42,040 nt of DNA from an uncultured Nodularia sp. (GCA_903911355.1 CAIWDD010000096.1:1-42040); one strand, 5' to 3'. Positions 7,547 through 17,459 are shown, counted from the stretch's first letter. Translations and numbers: made by a program. Notes: generated from the letters alone by a model not told the origin.

Positions 7547-8503
7547 GAATAAACCTTTAGGAATCTCTCTCTACTTTAATCACCATCCTAACCTAATCTT
7601 AGGGTATTTTTTTAGTTTAAATGACTATTTATTCTTGAATTAAATTTTGATGACTTTTTACATATTCTTTTAGATATTTATTTAATTTACCTGTTAAATG
7701 CAATTTATTCTCAATAAATGCCTGTGGCTATAATACTCAGTTATTGATTTTATATAAAATGGATTTTATAGGGTGTAGATGCTGCTATTTAAGGAAATAT
7801 ATAATATGACAGTCTCAAATATTGTCTTGTCACATATAAATAATTACCGTTGATATATGCTGCCAATTCAATTATTTATAAAAATAATGAGATTTTTTTC
7901 TTTTATAGGGAGAAAACATAGATCCTTGATAGTATTTAGAGTTACAAGGTATGTGTTAATGGGGGACATGAAGAAAAAATTACTTTGTTATATATCAAAT
8001 AAAAATGGCGAAATGATTATGGTTATAGCTAGTGTTGACGGATAGAAAATATTTACCGGTTTATTAACTCATGGGAAAACTGTATATTTAGAAACAGCAC
8101 ATTTGTATACTTTAAATATTAAAATTATTAATAAAGTAACTCCCATTTGGCAATCAAATCTATGTTTATCCAAAAACTTTGGGTCAAGTGATAATTCAAC
8201 GGATAGCAAGTTCCAGATAGTTTTACGTGAACTATTAAGAAATATACACAGGCTCATTATGAACAAACACCTCTGATTATTTATGAAATTTATAGTTAAT
8301 AAAGAAGTAGTAAAAGGGTATTTTTAACAGTCTGAAATACCTGTGTAATAAAAATATGGATGTGGGGAATTATTACAGGCAATAGAGATATTATGGGCTG
8401 GAAATATAGTTTCCTGTCCAGTGAAAAATACTGAATAAATATCCAGCAGAGACTTAAGCAAGACATCTCGACGATTAGAGTGGGAAGAGAGCACTATAGC
8501 CGT
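7547..8503. other. AT-rich divergent gap between fdxB and cnfR
   Basis: This 957-bp stretch separates the divergent fdxB and cnfR starts, so both promoters should be here. It is clearly more AT-rich than the flanking genes. It contains the possible broken gene at 7857-8276. Near cnfR, GGAAA-TATAG-TTTCC (about 8400-8414) is a small palindrome. No canonical NtcA site was found by eye. Confidence 0.5.
7857..8276 (+). pseudogene. Possible decayed gene with one in-frame TAG
   Basis: A frame opens at the ATG at 7857, meets TAG at 8043-8045, then continues open for another 76 codons to TGA at 8274-8276. The second part reads protein-like (LLTHGKTVYLETAHLYTLN, then LCLSKNFGSS and FQIVLRELLRNIHRL). 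The surrounding DNA is very AT-rich, where a stop is expected roughly every 12 codons, so about 138 codons with a single stop is unusual. I do not recognise the family. Chance openness, a sequencing error or two short genes remain possible. Confidence 0.3.
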
Positions 8504-10090
8504 ATGCCTTATACAATTCCTAACAACAATTGCCTGGGATGTGACAACTGCCGCCCCCAATGTCCTACGGGTGCAATTAAAATAGAGAAGGATGAATATT
8601 GGATTGATCCTACTCTTTGTAATAACTGTGAAGGTTATTATCCTGAGCCGCAATGTGTCATGGCTTGTCCAACTAATTCACCCATACCTTGGCAAGCAAA
8701 AAAAGGCAGATGTAAGGTGGAACCAAGAGATGCACCTAGCCCGGATTTATTTGCCAACGGTCAAAATAATCCATTTGCTTCGGCTATTGTGATTTGGGAG
8801 GCTTGTAATGTCTTGGCACAAAGGACATCCTTAAATTGGCAAATGGATGAAGACGGTTATGTGTATTATGGACGAAAAGTGAAACAAAGACGGGGTGCGA
8901 TCGCATTTCATCTCCAAGATCCATTTACCGGAACCGATATAACTGAATTAGGAGCAATTGCAGCACTTGATATTAGATCGGCTTGCATTCACCTGATCTT
9001 TGCTGCCTATGCTACATCCTTAGAGCAACCTTGGCAAGAAGAATTTGCGATCGATGAACGCCAAATTGAGAAATATTTAGGCTTAGAGAAGCGTAAAGAC
9101 TTGAACAAAAATGCCAAGCTAGCTTTAATCAAGAATATTGTACAGCAAGCCTGTTCATTGATGATTTCTATTGATTGGCCTCAACAAGGAAGCATCCCCG
9201 GCTTTTCAGTCAAACAGAGCCGTTTATGGCATTTAATCAATGTTCAACATCATTTTCAAGAAGATAAATTGGGGTGTAAATATTTAATTGGACTAACTTT
9301 TAAAGTAAAAGCCGGGATATGGGCGCAGTATTTCTTAAACAAACAAGCCTGTAAGGAGCGAACTGCATTTTATCAATATGGCAGTTTGCCTAAAACATTA
9401 TTAACTACCGTCATGAGTATTTGGCAGCAGCACGAAGGCGCAGTAAGACTAATGCTGTGGTTGCTGTTTAAAACCAAAATGGGTAGAGAACAAAGGATCA
9501 CCATTCCCACATTATTACGTATTGCTTACGGTGAAGAAAAAGTTACCATGGCCTCTAGACAACGGGAGGAACGCAAACGCTTATTAAGAACATTTGAAAG
9601 TGATTTAGAAATTCTCAACCATCATGGCATTAAAGCGATTTTTGATCCAGTAACTTACCCCTTAGAAATTCAACCTTTGTGGGCGAAGTTAATGGATATT
9701 CCCGAAGATCCAGAGGAAGCCTTAGAATTTTGGATGAATGACGCTGCTGGAAACACCCGCCTCACTGATTCAGCACCCCGTGGTAAGTGGAATCTGCTGA
9801 TGAATGCGCGGATTTTAGCTTTTGAACTACCCCCAGAATGGAAACAGAAAATTTCTGAATCACAAAAAAAGCCCCGGACAACTGTCAAAAGCAGACGCAA
9901 GACTAAAACCACCACAGATTTACTCGGGGCGGATATTTTACAGGCGCGGAAAAATTTGCAACTTTCCCAAAGAGAGTTAGCAAAGTTAACAGGTAAAAGC
10001 CAAAGTTGGGTTCGTGATCTAGAAAATGGTCGTTTGAAAGCTAAGGTAGAAGACCAAGTGATATTACGGAAGGTGCTAGATATTACTTAG
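8504..10090 (+). CDS. cnfR: CnfR/PatB ferredoxin-HTH nif transcription regulator
   Basis: The 528-aa protein starts with two [4Fe-4S] motifs, C10-C13-C16-C20 (CLGCDNCRPQCP) and C39-C42-C51-C55 (CNNCEGYYPEPQCVMACP). A long middle domain follows, and the last 55 residues are a HTH of the XRE type (LQLSQRELAKLTGKSQSWVRDLENGRL). This architecture is that of PatB of Anabaena and CnfR of Leptolyngbya, an O2-sensitive activator of nif genes. The ATG at 8504 fits the known N-terminus MPYTIPNN; a GTG at 8480 would add eight residues. The stop codon TAG lies in the outer end of the MITE-like copy 2, yet the length is normal for the family. It lies beside fdxB and cox, as in other Nostocales. Confidence 0.95.
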   Translation: MPYTIPNNNCLGCDNCRPQCPTGAIKIEKDEYWIDPTLCNNCEGYYPEPQCVMACPTNSPIPWQAKKGRCKVEPRDAPSPDLFANGQNNPFASAIVIWEACNVLAQRTSLNWQMDEDGYVYYGRKVKQRRGAIAFHLQDPFTGTDITELGAIAALDIRSACIHLIFAAYATSLEQPWQEEFAIDERQIEKYLGLEKRKDLNKNAKLALIKNIVQQACSLMISIDWPQQGSIPGFSVKQSRLWHLINVQHHFQEDKLGCKYLIGLTFKVKAGIWAQYFLNKQACKERTAFYQYGSLPKTLLTTVMSIWQQHEGAVRLMLWLLFKTKMGREQRITIPTLLRIAYGEEKVTMASRQREERKRLLRTFESDLEILNHHGIKAIFDPVTYPLEIQPLWAKLMDIPEDPEEALEFWMNDAAGNTRLTDSAPRGKWNLLMNARILAFELPPEWKQKISESQKKPRTTVKSRRKTKTTTDLLGADILQARKNLQLSQRELAKLTGKSQSWVRDLENGRLKAKVEDQVILRKVLDIT

Positions 10091-10296
10091 AGGATGTTTG
10101 TCAAGTCATGATTAGTGTATCAACTATTGTTTGACCCCACCCTAACCCTCACCTTGTCGGGGGAGGGGACTGGATTTTATTGTTTCGGTGTGTCCCCCAT
10201 TTCCTATTCCCTGCTCCCTGTTCCCTGTTCCCTGTTCCCTGTTCCCTGTTCCCTAATATAAAAATTACCTGTTGAAAACTTATCAAACATCCTCTG
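10088..10296 (+). mobile_element. MITE-like element, copy 2
   Basis: The element is bounded by CTTAGAGGATGTTTG at 10086-10100 and CAAACATCCTCTGAG at 10284-10298, inverted repeats with one mismatch. The inside aligns with 1-240 in the same orientation and carries an STRR array. It encodes no transposase. The left repeat includes the cnfR stop codon. A target duplication cannot be resolved; TA or a short CT/AG word are possible. Confidence 0.7.
10194..10256 (+). repeat. STRR array inside MITE copy 2
   Basis: About eight heptamers of the TTCCCTG/TTCCCTA type, five of them identical TTCCCTG units in a row. It holds the same position in the element as the array at 108-198 but is shorter. Confidence 0.85.
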
Positions 10297-10352
10297 AGAA
10301 ATCAGTCCTTGAAAATAACCGACAAACCACAAAAGTGTTTATTTACATAAAA

Positions 10353-10386
10353 TTTACCCACCCAGGGATCAGCTTGGATGGGTAAA
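10353..10386 (-). terminator. Likely dnaK terminator
   Basis: TTTACCCA (10353-10360) and TGGGTAAA (10379-10386) form an 8-bp stem that lies 28 bp after the dnaK stop on the minus strand. Read in the dnaK direction, a TTTTATG stretch follows. The loop is 18 nt, so it is weaker than a textbook terminator. Confidence 0.55.
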
Positions 10387-10413
10387 AATCCTCAATGGAG
10401 TGAATATTTTCTA

Positions 10414-12309
10414 CTAGCTTTCAGTAAAATCAGCATCAATGACATCCTCACCGCCACGAGGGGGAGTGGAACCACCATCTTGAGGTGCAGCACCAGCAGC
10501 ATCACCACCTGCTTGCTGATAGATGTTGCTACCTACCGCAAACAATGCTTGTTGTAGTTCCGGTGTCAGCTTCTTAATTTGCTCGTCATCTTCCTTAGCA
10601 ACAGCTTCACGGAGGTCTTTAACTAAACCTTCGACTTTGGTTTTATCAGCTTGGGGAACTTTATCACCTAGTTCTTGCAACTGCTTTTCAGCTTGGTACG
10701 CCAAAGAATCAGCTTGGTTCTTCCGTTCAATGGTCTCACGACGTTCCTTGTCAGCAGCGGCGTTTTGTTCTGCTTCTCTCACCATGCGGTCAACATCGGA
10801 TTTATCTAAAGTAGAAGCGCCAGTAATGCTGATAGACTGTTCCTTACCAGTACCTTTGTCCTTAGCGGTCACATTTAGGATACCGTTAGCATCAATATCA
10901 AAGGTAACTTCAATTTGTGGTACGCCCCGTGGTGCGGGAGGAATACCATCAAGTCTGAAGGTTCCTAAGCTCTTGTTATCATTTGAAAACTCCCGTTCAC
11001 CTTGAAGAACGTGAATTTCTACATTGGTTTGTCCATCCACTGCAGTAGAGAAGACTTCGGATTTCTTGGTGGGAATTGTGGTGTTCCGGGGGATAATTTT
11101 AGTCATGACACCGCCCAAGGTTTCTACACCCAAAGACAGTGGGGAGACATCTAATAGCAATATACCTGTAACATCGCCAGCTAGCACACCGGCTTGAATA
11201 GCAGCACCAACTGCTACCACCTCATCAGGGTTAACGCTTTGGTTGGGTTCCTTACCTAATACTTGCTTTACTATCTGCTGTACAGCTGGAATGCGGGTAG
11301 AACCACCAACTAGTACAACTTCATTAATATCGCTTCTGCTTAATTTAGCATCCCGAATTGCGTTTTCTACAGGGATGCGGCAACGGTCGATTAGGTCTGA
11401 GCAGAGTTCTTCAAATTTAGCACGGGTGAGGGTTGTATCCAGGTGCTTGGGTCCAGTCTGGGTAGCAGTGATAAATGGTAAATTTATTTCCGCTTGAGAA
11501 ACACTAGAAAGCTCAATTTTGGCTTTTTCTGCGGCTTCGGTCAAACGTTGTAAAGCTTGTTTATCTTGACGTAGGTCAATTCCTTCTTCTCTTTTGAATT
11601 GTTCGGCTAAGAAGTCAACGATTTTCTTATCGAAATCATCGCCACCCAGGTGAGTATCGCCGGAGGTAGCCAAAACTTCAAATACTCCATCACCTACTTC
11701 TAGAATGGATACGTCGAAGGTACCACCACCAAGGTCAAATACTAAAATGGTTTCGTTGCTCTTCTTATCAAAACCATAAGCTAGAGAAGCTGCTGTAGGT
11801 TCGTTAATAATTCTTAGAACTTCAATACCTGCTATTTTACCAGCGTCTTTTGTGGCTTGTCGCTGGGAGTCGTTAAAGTATGCGGGAACAGTGATGACAG
11901 CTTGGGTGACGGTTTCACCTAGGTATTTGCTAGCGTCTTCAACGAGTTTGCGAAGTACTTTGGCGGAAATTTCTTCCGGGGCAAAGGGTTTACCAGCTAT
12001 GGGACAATCTAGCTTAACATTACCGTTGCTGCTGAGGACTTTATAAGAAACTTCTGTAGACTCGTTACCAACTTCGTCATAGCGTCTTCCAATGAAGCGT
12101 TTGACTGAGTAAAAGGTATTATCAGGGTTCATTACCCCCTGACGCTTGGCGATTTGACCAACTAAGTTATCGCCATTTTTGGCAAATGCTACTACTGAGG
12201 GTGTTGTGCGAAAACCTTCTGCGTTAGCAATAACTGTGGGTTTACCACCTTCCATGACTGCGACGCATGAGTTTGTTGTACCTAAGTCAATTCCAACTAC
12301 TTTTGCCAT
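10414..12309 (-). CDS. dnaK: Chaperone DnaK (Hsp70)
   Basis: The 631-aa Hsp70 binds unfolded cytosolic proteins in an ATP cycle with DnaJ and GrpE. The N-terminus has the ATPase phosphate loops [14 protein letters not shown] and [13 protein letters not shown], then [11 protein letters not shown]; the substrate-binding domain begins after the [14 protein letters not shown] linker. The C-terminal end [13 protein letters not shown] keeps the acidic tail of the main cyanobacterial DnaK (DnaK2-like). It stands alone: no grpE or dnaJ is next to it. No CIRCE element (TTAGCACTC-N9-GAGTGCTAA) was seen upstream. Confidence 0.98.
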   Translation of the reverse strand: MAKVVGIDLGTTNSCVAVMEGGKPTVIANAEGFRTTPSVVAFAKNGDNLVGQIAKRQGVMNPDNTFYSVKRFIGRRYDEVGNESTEVSYKVLSSNGNVKLDCPIAGKPFAPEEISAKVLRKLVEDASKYLGETVTQAVITVPAYFNDSQRQATKDAGKIAGIEVLRIINEPTAASLAYGFDKKSNETILVFDLGGGTFDVSILEVGDGVFEVLATSGDTHLGGDDFDKKIVDFLAEQFKREEGIDLRQDKQALQRLTEAAEKAKIELSSVSQAEINLPFITATQTGPKHLDTTLTRAKFEELCSDLIDRCRIPVENAIRDAKLSRSDINEVVLVGGSTRIPAVQQIVKQVLGKEPNQSVNPDEVVAVGAAIQAGVLAGDVTGILLLDVSPLSLGVETLGGVMTKIIPRNTTIPTKKSEVFSTAVDGQTNVEIHVLQGEREFSNDNKSLGTFRLDGIPPAPRGVPQIEVTFDIDANGILNVTAKDKGTGKEQSISITGASTLDKSDVDRMVREAEQNAAADKERRETIERKNQADSLAYQAEKQLQELGDKVPQADKTKVEGLVKDLREAVAKEDDEQIKKLTPELQQALFAVGSNIYQQAGGDAAGAAPQDGGSTPPRGGEDVIDADFTES

Positions 12310-12916
12310 TGTAATTTTTGGCTCCGTATAACTACAAATGAATGGGAATATAAGGGACTAAGTTTTGAACCAACGGGTTAAAAAATAGTCATTTCATGAT
12401 TAACAACCTTTAATTAGGCTTTCCTGGGGTGAAAAACCCAAGTTATCCTGATATATATACTGGCAAGTTCAGTTATGACCAGTCAGTGCAGGACGGTTTT
12501 CCGAACCTGGAACTAGACGGTTAATTTTAAAGGATGTATTTAGTGCGTTCATTGAGAGATTTGCTTTCACTCTGTCTAATGTATGAGAATTAATACTTTC
12601 AGCAATTAGGGTGAACCGTAATCTCAAAGTCGTGTTTGCCGTCTTTAGGTGTTATAAACTCTAGATGGATTGAAAATCAATGCTCAAATAACACCGCCAT
12701 ATACTCAAGAACACTGTTAAATTAAACTTCTGCTCTGAGTCTCTATCTGGTAATACGTAAATGTTAATATACTCACTTGGTGGATGATATTTACCAATCA
12801 GGGGTAAAATACTAGTCTAAATTAGTTGACAAAGCCAATCTCAGCACTATATCTGGAGTCAAAACCAAAGGTACTTAAACAACCTTAAATGTCTCATTTT
12901 CACAACTTAAAATTAT
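12310..12916. promoter_or_regulatory. Divergent promoter gap between dnaK and dusB
   Basis: This 607-bp gap lies between divergently read genes and should hold both promoters. GGTGTTAT (12648-12655) and ATAACACC (12688-12695) are perfect inverted arms around a second small palindrome (ATTGA-AAA-TCAAT). No gene or RNA gene was recognised. Confidence 0.4.
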
Positions 12917-13969
12917 ATGGTTACACTATCTCCTAGTTTAAAAGCTAAACTCTCTGAACCCTTGAAAATCGGCTCTTTCGAGGTGAAGAGTCGAGTTCTA
13001 CAGTCGCCTTTATCGGGGGTGACAGATATGGTATTTCGTCGTCTGGTGCGTCGCTACGCGCCAGATTCAATGTTGTATACAGAAATGGTAAATGCTACGG
13101 GTTTACACTATGTGAAAGAGTTACCCAAAATTATGGAGGTAGACCCCCGGGAACGACCCATCAGTATTCAGTTATTTGACTGTCGCCCTGATTTTTTAGC
13201 AGAAGCAGCTATTAAAGCGGTTGCGGAAGGTGCAGATACTGTGGATATTAATATGGGTTGCCCAGTCAATAAAATTACTAAAAATGGCGGTGGTTCATCT
13301 TTATTGCGTCAACCGGAAGTAGCGGAGGCTATTGTGCGGGAAGTGGTGAAGGCTATAGATGTACCAGTGACTGTTAAAACCCGCATTGGCTGGAATGACA
13401 AAGAAATTACCATTCTTGACTTTGCCAAGCGTATGGAAGATGCTGGGGCGCAAATGATTACAGTACATGGACGTACCCGCGCTCAAGGTTACAATGGTAA
13501 TGCCCGTTGGGAATGGATAGCCCGTGTTAAGGAGGTGCTTTCTATTCCGGTCATTGGTAATGGGGATATTTTTTCTGTGGAAGCGGCGGTAAGATGTTTG
13601 GAGCAAACTGGCGCTGATGGTGTGATGTGTTCTCGTGGGACTTTGGGTTATCCTTTTTTGGTGGGAGAAATTGATCACTTCTTGAAAACCGGGGAAATAC
13701 TACCACACCCAAGCCCAATTCAGCGCTTGGAATGTGCCAGAGACCATTTACAGGCATTATGGGAATATAAAGGCGATCGCGGTGTACGTCAAGCCCGAAA
13801 GCACATGACTTGGTATGCTAAAGGTTTTGTCGGTGCGCCTGAGTTGCGGGGACAGTTAAGTGTAATTGAAACGGTGCAGCAAGGTTTGGATTTAATTGAC
13901 CAGGGAATTGAGCAGTTACATCATAGTTTTGAACCGATGGAGGAATCAACTAATTTTCAAGTTGCTTAA
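12917..13969 (+). CDS. dusB: tRNA-dihydrouridine synthase B
   Basis: The 350-aa FMN enzyme reduces specific uridines in tRNA D-loops. PLSGVTDMVFRRL forms the FMN-binding start of a TIM barrel. The catalytic cysteine is C115 in NMGCPVNKITKNGGGSSLL. VTVKTRIGW, ITVHGRTRAQGYNG and VIGNGDI are the usual Dus signatures. The C-terminal helical domain (HMTWYAKGF) is complete. The ATG at 12917 gives the family length although no Shine-Dalgarno sequence is obvious. It converges with the CyRepA1-like gene. Confidence 0.95.
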   Translation: MVTLSPSLKAKLSEPLKIGSFEVKSRVLQSPLSGVTDMVFRRLVRRYAPDSMLYTEMVNATGLHYVKELPKIMEVDPRERPISIQLFDCRPDFLAEAAIKAVAEGADTVDINMGCPVNKITKNGGGSSLLRQPEVAEAIVREVVKAIDVPVTVKTRIGWNDKEITILDFAKRMEDAGAQMITVHGRTRAQGYNGNARWEWIARVKEVLSIPVIGNGDIFSVEAAVRCLEQTGADGVMCSRGTLGYPFLVGEIDHFLKTGEILPHPSPIQRLECARDHLQALWEYKGDRGVRQARKHMTWYAKGFVGAPELRGQLSVIETVQQGLDLIDQGIEQLHHSFEPMEESTNFQVA

Positions 13970-13993
13970 TCAAATAAGTAAAACTCTTGTGTT

Positions 13994-14010
13994 GCGGGCA
14001 TTTTGCCCGC
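13994..14010. terminator. GC-rich hairpin between dusB and the CyRepA1-like gene
   Basis: GCGGGC and GCCCGC form a 6-bp stem (loop ATTTT) 25 bp after the dusB stop and 24 bp from the opposing stop codon. It lacks a T tract and may be either a two-sided terminator or one of the common GCGGGCA/TGCCCGC palindromes. Confidence 0.45.
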
Positions 14011-14033
14011 TCTTGGTGTATGATAATCAGTAT

Positions 14034-17000
14034 CTAACAGCAGAGAATATAATCAGATTTTTGAATTTTAGAACCTTTCATACTCCTTAACATTAATTCA
14101 TCGCGGTACTGCCAAACTTTAAATATTTTTTCTCTACCATCAAAAACAGTTTCTACATCTATTTCATAAAAATCATTTACCTTTTTCAGTTTTAAACCCA
14201 TCAGATTTAAGAGTTGGCTAAGTATTTTTATCGGTGAAATAATGCCTTTTCCCTTGATGAAATCAATGCCTAGTAATCTTTTTATGTGTTTACTATGCTG
14301 TAAGACGATATCTTTGAGCAACAGTAAATCAGCATCATGTTCTGTAAATTTTCTTTCTGGTTCTAAAAATTCTGGCATTCCTAAGCCCTTCATAGCTTCA
14401 ACTTTACAGGTATAAGTCTTTAAATCTGGCAGAAAAACTTTACCATCACCCCAGAATAATTGTTGATGCCATTCTTGCTGATCTCTAACATGAAAATACT
14501 CGCTGTCATGGGTAAGATAATAGTGGAGTAGTAATTGGTAATAATAGCCTTTATCGTCCCGCAACTTTAACAAAGGAGTAACTGGAATGCCATATTTTTG
14601 TCTCAGGGTATATTTGTCAATTTGGTGACGCTCTAATTCTGAAAGAGAAGGTTTATTTAATAGTTGTTCATACTCTAGATAATTAATGTCTGGCGCTGTG
14701 GTTACAGCTGTAGCAGCTAATAATTGATGCCGCTGCTTAATTTCTCTAATTTCCCATTTGATGTCTTTAGCTTTTTGACGCTTTTGTGCCCAATCTCTTT
14801 GCACTTTAACAATTTCTAAAACTAGTCTTTTGCGGGTTTCTATGTCCTGGGAATCTGTGGACAAAAATGCCAGGCGTAAATCTCTGACAATGTTATTATG
14901 TACGGCATTACTTCGTAACCAAACTTGATGTCCATCTGCTATTAAACCATCTTGCATTGATTGGCGATATAGACAAATGGAAGCATTGACCCTAGCGGAT
15001 AACTTTGACCAAGTACGCAAATGCATTGGGTCATAAACTAATGGCAAATCTATATTGATTTTATGTAACGGACTGAGTAAGGCTAAGTTTTCTTGTTGAT
15101 TTTCTTGATACCAATCAGATAGTAGTCGATAATTTGTACTACCACTACCAATTAACCCTATGCCTCGCTTGGCACACCAAACGATGCGTGGTACATTATC
15201 TCGTACTCTTGCTAATGCTTGTCGTGCTTCTGCGTCAGGAATTACCCCTTGAAAAATACCATAAACTCGGTCGAAGTGTTGGACATCAATACTGATTCCT
15301 GTACCAAGGCTGGGAGTAACAAAAATGGCATCATATTCAGGAATTTTTTGATTGATATTGCCTACAAAGTCAACTGCTGCATGGCCGGGTGTGCTGGTTG
15401 TGCGACTACTGATTACTAGGGATTTAGGGAATTGCTGTCTTAATTTTTCTAGTCGTTCTTTAAGGTAGCCTTCAATGGTTTCACAACTATAACGCCCAGA
15501 GCGACTATCAGTTGTAACGTAACATTTACGCCCTGCTATTAAATCCAATTCTAGTTGGTGAATTAATGGTGTGGGGTTAGGAGAGTCATAAAAAGTTACA
15601 TCCCATCCGTCCTGGGGTTTCCATTTATTCACTAGTACCCAAGGGGTTAATTTAATTCCTGATAGTCCTTGCAAATATTCTAATGATACATCTGATAAGT
15701 CAGCATCTTGGGCAATGACTAACCCTTCTGTGGTCAAGACTGTAGAAATTAGCTGTTGGAATAATTTTAAAATCTTTACTCGTTTATGTTTACAAGTATT
15801 ACTGTTGAGGAGATGCCACAAAGACTGTTCTACTTCATCTAAAATTAATATTGCTCCTCCCCATTCTTGGGGGTTGAGTTTCCAAATTGAATCAACACAT
15901 AAACCGCAAGATTTAGGTTTTTTCCAGGACCGGCTGACCAGGGGTAAAGCTTGATCTGATCCCATAACAAAGTCGCTATCATTATAGCCCCATTCAATAC
16001 CAATTTTTTCACATAAAAAGCGACCTAGTTGAATTCTGTGAGTAATTAATAATATGGGTCGATTTGAAGTTTTAGCTTGATTAACAATGGCTTGCAGTGC
16101 TGTGGTTTTTCCTGTTCCTTTGGCTGATTTTAGTCCCACTAATCCAGATGTGGGATAAGATACTTTTTCTAAGTAAGGACAGTTGAGTGTGACTGTGGCT
16201 GGAATGGTTAGGTGAGTATGGGGTTTCTTTTGGGCTAAATAAATTTCTAAATCAGTGCTTTGGCGATATACTTTCTCGAAAGCACTTGCACCTTTAGCAA
16301 CAATTAGATCATCAACACCTTTTTCTTTTCCTGGGAGTTCGATAACTTTGACAGGACATTTTTTCTCTTGGAGTAAACAACCCAGTTGGGAGATGGCGTT
16401 ATTGATAGCAGCAAGTTTTCTCGGTTGAGTTTCAAAATCAAAACAAATATAAAAGCAGCGCTTTGTCATCGCAAATGCTGCTAGGTCGGGAATCAGCTGA
16501 CGAGTCGTGACTTTACCAAAGATATCTTTGACAACCCGATAACCGCTGGTAATTCCCGGAATGGCGATCGCAGGGTATCCTTGTGTTAATAATGCTGCTG
16601 CTTTTTTCGCACCTTCGCAGATAATTACAGGTAAGTTTTGTGTTCTGACCCATTGCCAAAACCCTTGAGCTGCCCCATCAGCATCAACATTGACAGTGCT
16701 AGGTATGGCTATATTATACCGTTGAGAGACTTCCTGCCAAATTTTTAATGTTACCCGCAGACAAAATACCCGTGTTGGTGTGCTGGGTGGATGTTCGTAC
16801 TTGATGGATTTGCCATTCTGATTCATTCGGGGTTGGTTGGGTTTAAAACATCCCCATTCCATTGGTTCCCAATTATTCAGAGGATCTACACCAGAACACC
16901 ACCAACCGCCACCGGTAATGTGATTATACCGATGCAACCAATTACTCTTAACTCTACCAGTGTTTGTGCGGGGAATATCCTCAGAAATTAGCAGATAATC

Positions 17001-17114
17001 ATAAGGTGATGCGTCCTGGAGAGATTTAAAATTTAGTTTTACTATATGTAAATCTATACTACTGTTCTTGACTAATTCCTCAAGGTGTTGGGTGTCTAAA
17101 TATTGCAGATGCAT
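14034..17114 (-). CDS. CyRepA1-like plasmid replication protein (DUF3854 + helicase)
   Basis: The 1026-aa protein has the layout of the CyRepA1 family of cyanobacterial plasmid replication proteins. An N-terminal primase/Toprim-like DUF3854 region holds VIICEGAKKAAALLTQGYPA (about 163-182) and FYICFDFE (221-228). A P-loop helicase core follows with Walker A SAKGTGKT (330-337), Walker B LILDEVEQ (423-430), a late motif VTPSLGTGISID and the arginine-finger type QALARVR. The C-terminal 300 residues are helical and not recognised. It is full length and looks intact. It lies among chromosomal genes without parA/parB or toxin genes. It may be an integrated plasmid gene or a chromosomal replication/repair factor. 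Confidence 0.8.
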   Translation of the reverse strand: MHLQYLDTQHLEELVKNSSIDLHIVKLNFKSLQDASPYDYLLISEDIPRTNTGRVKSNWLHRYNHITGGGWWCSGVDPLNNWEPMEWGCFKPNQPRMNQNGKSIKYEHPPSTPTRVFCLRVTLKIWQEVSQRYNIAIPSTVNVDADGAAQGFWQWVRTQNLPVIICEGAKKAAALLTQGYPAIAIPGITSGYRVVKDIFGKVTTRQLIPDLAAFAMTKRCFYICFDFETQPRKLAAINNAISQLGCLLQEKKCPVKVIELPGKEKGVDDLIVAKGASAFEKVYRQSTDLEIYLAQKKPHTHLTIPATVTLNCPYLEKVSYPTSGLVGLKSAKGTGKTTALQAIVNQAKTSNRPILLITHRIQLGRFLCEKIGIEWGYNDSDFVMGSDQALPLVSRSWKKPKSCGLCVDSIWKLNPQEWGGAILILDEVEQSLWHLLNSNTCKHKRVKILKLFQQLISTVLTTEGLVIAQDADLSDVSLEYLQGLSGIKLTPWVLVNKWKPQDGWDVTFYDSPNPTPLIHQLELDLIAGRKCYVTTDSRSGRYSCETIEGYLKERLEKLRQQFPKSLVISSRTTSTPGHAAVDFVGNINQKIPEYDAIFVTPSLGTGISIDVQHFDRVYGIFQGVIPDAEARQALARVRDNVPRIVWCAKRGIGLIGSGSTNYRLLSDWYQENQQENLALLSPLHKINIDLPLVYDPMHLRTWSKLSARVNASICLYRQSMQDGLIADGHQVWLRSNAVHNNIVRDLRLAFLSTDSQDIETRKRLVLEIVKVQRDWAQKRQKAKDIKWEIREIKQRHQLLAATAVTTAPDINYLEYEQLLNKPSLSELERHQIDKYTLRQKYGIPVTPLLKLRDDKGYYYQLLLHYYLTHDSEYFHVRDQQEWHQQLFWGDGKVFLPDLKTYTCKVEAMKGLGMPEFLEPERKFTEHDADLLLLKDIVLQHSKHIKRLLGIDFIKGKGIISPIKILSQLLNLMGLKLKKVNDFYEIDVETVFDGREKIFKVWQYRDELMLRSMKGSKIQKSDYILCC

Positions 17115-17459
17115 GGGAAGAACCTTGAACGGAATACGATGGATTTAAAACTTACCATGTATTTGCTGGTTTTTTATGGGAGAAATCACGTTGTTTATAT
17201 GGTACTTTTTTACTTCGTTTTAAGGAATACATCGGTTAGTTATCAAGTTCCTGATTCTGTGAGACTATGTTGCTGAAGTAATAAGCTTGTATTGTAAGAT
17301 TTGCTGGTGATTAATTTTAATTTTTCAGTAAATTTCCGTTTTTATGAATTCTTAATTGTTTTAAATTGTTTAAAACCCTCAGGGTAGGTTTAGCGATTGC
17401 CTTTGGCACTAGGCTATGGCTACGCCACGGAAGCTATTACGCAATCGCTTTAAGTTTTG
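17115..17459. other. Gap between CyRepA1-like gene and lipoprotein gene
   Basis: This 345-bp gap is upstream of the CyRepA1-like gene and downstream of the lipoprotein gene. AGCGATTGC (17392-17400) and GCAATCGCT (17441-17449) bound a 58-bp palindromic element with GGCTATGGCTACGCC inside, a dispersed repeat type common in cyanobacteria; it starts the message end of the lipoprotein gene. Two ATTGTTTTAA-like words sit side by side near 17355-17375. No iteron array was seen. Confidence 0.45.

Noticed and set aside
7271-7552. 93-aa frame opposite fdxB
   Set aside because: It is a shadow of the ferredoxin gene, whose two cysteine motifs are decisive.
8324-8653. 109-aa minus-strand frame over the cnfR start
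   Set aside because: It is the shadow of the cysteine-rich coding region of cnfR and has no family features.
12310-12916. CIRCE heat-shock operator or small RNA gene in the dnaK gap
   Set aside because: The CIRCE word is absent, and the small palindromes seen do not match an RNA family I can name.
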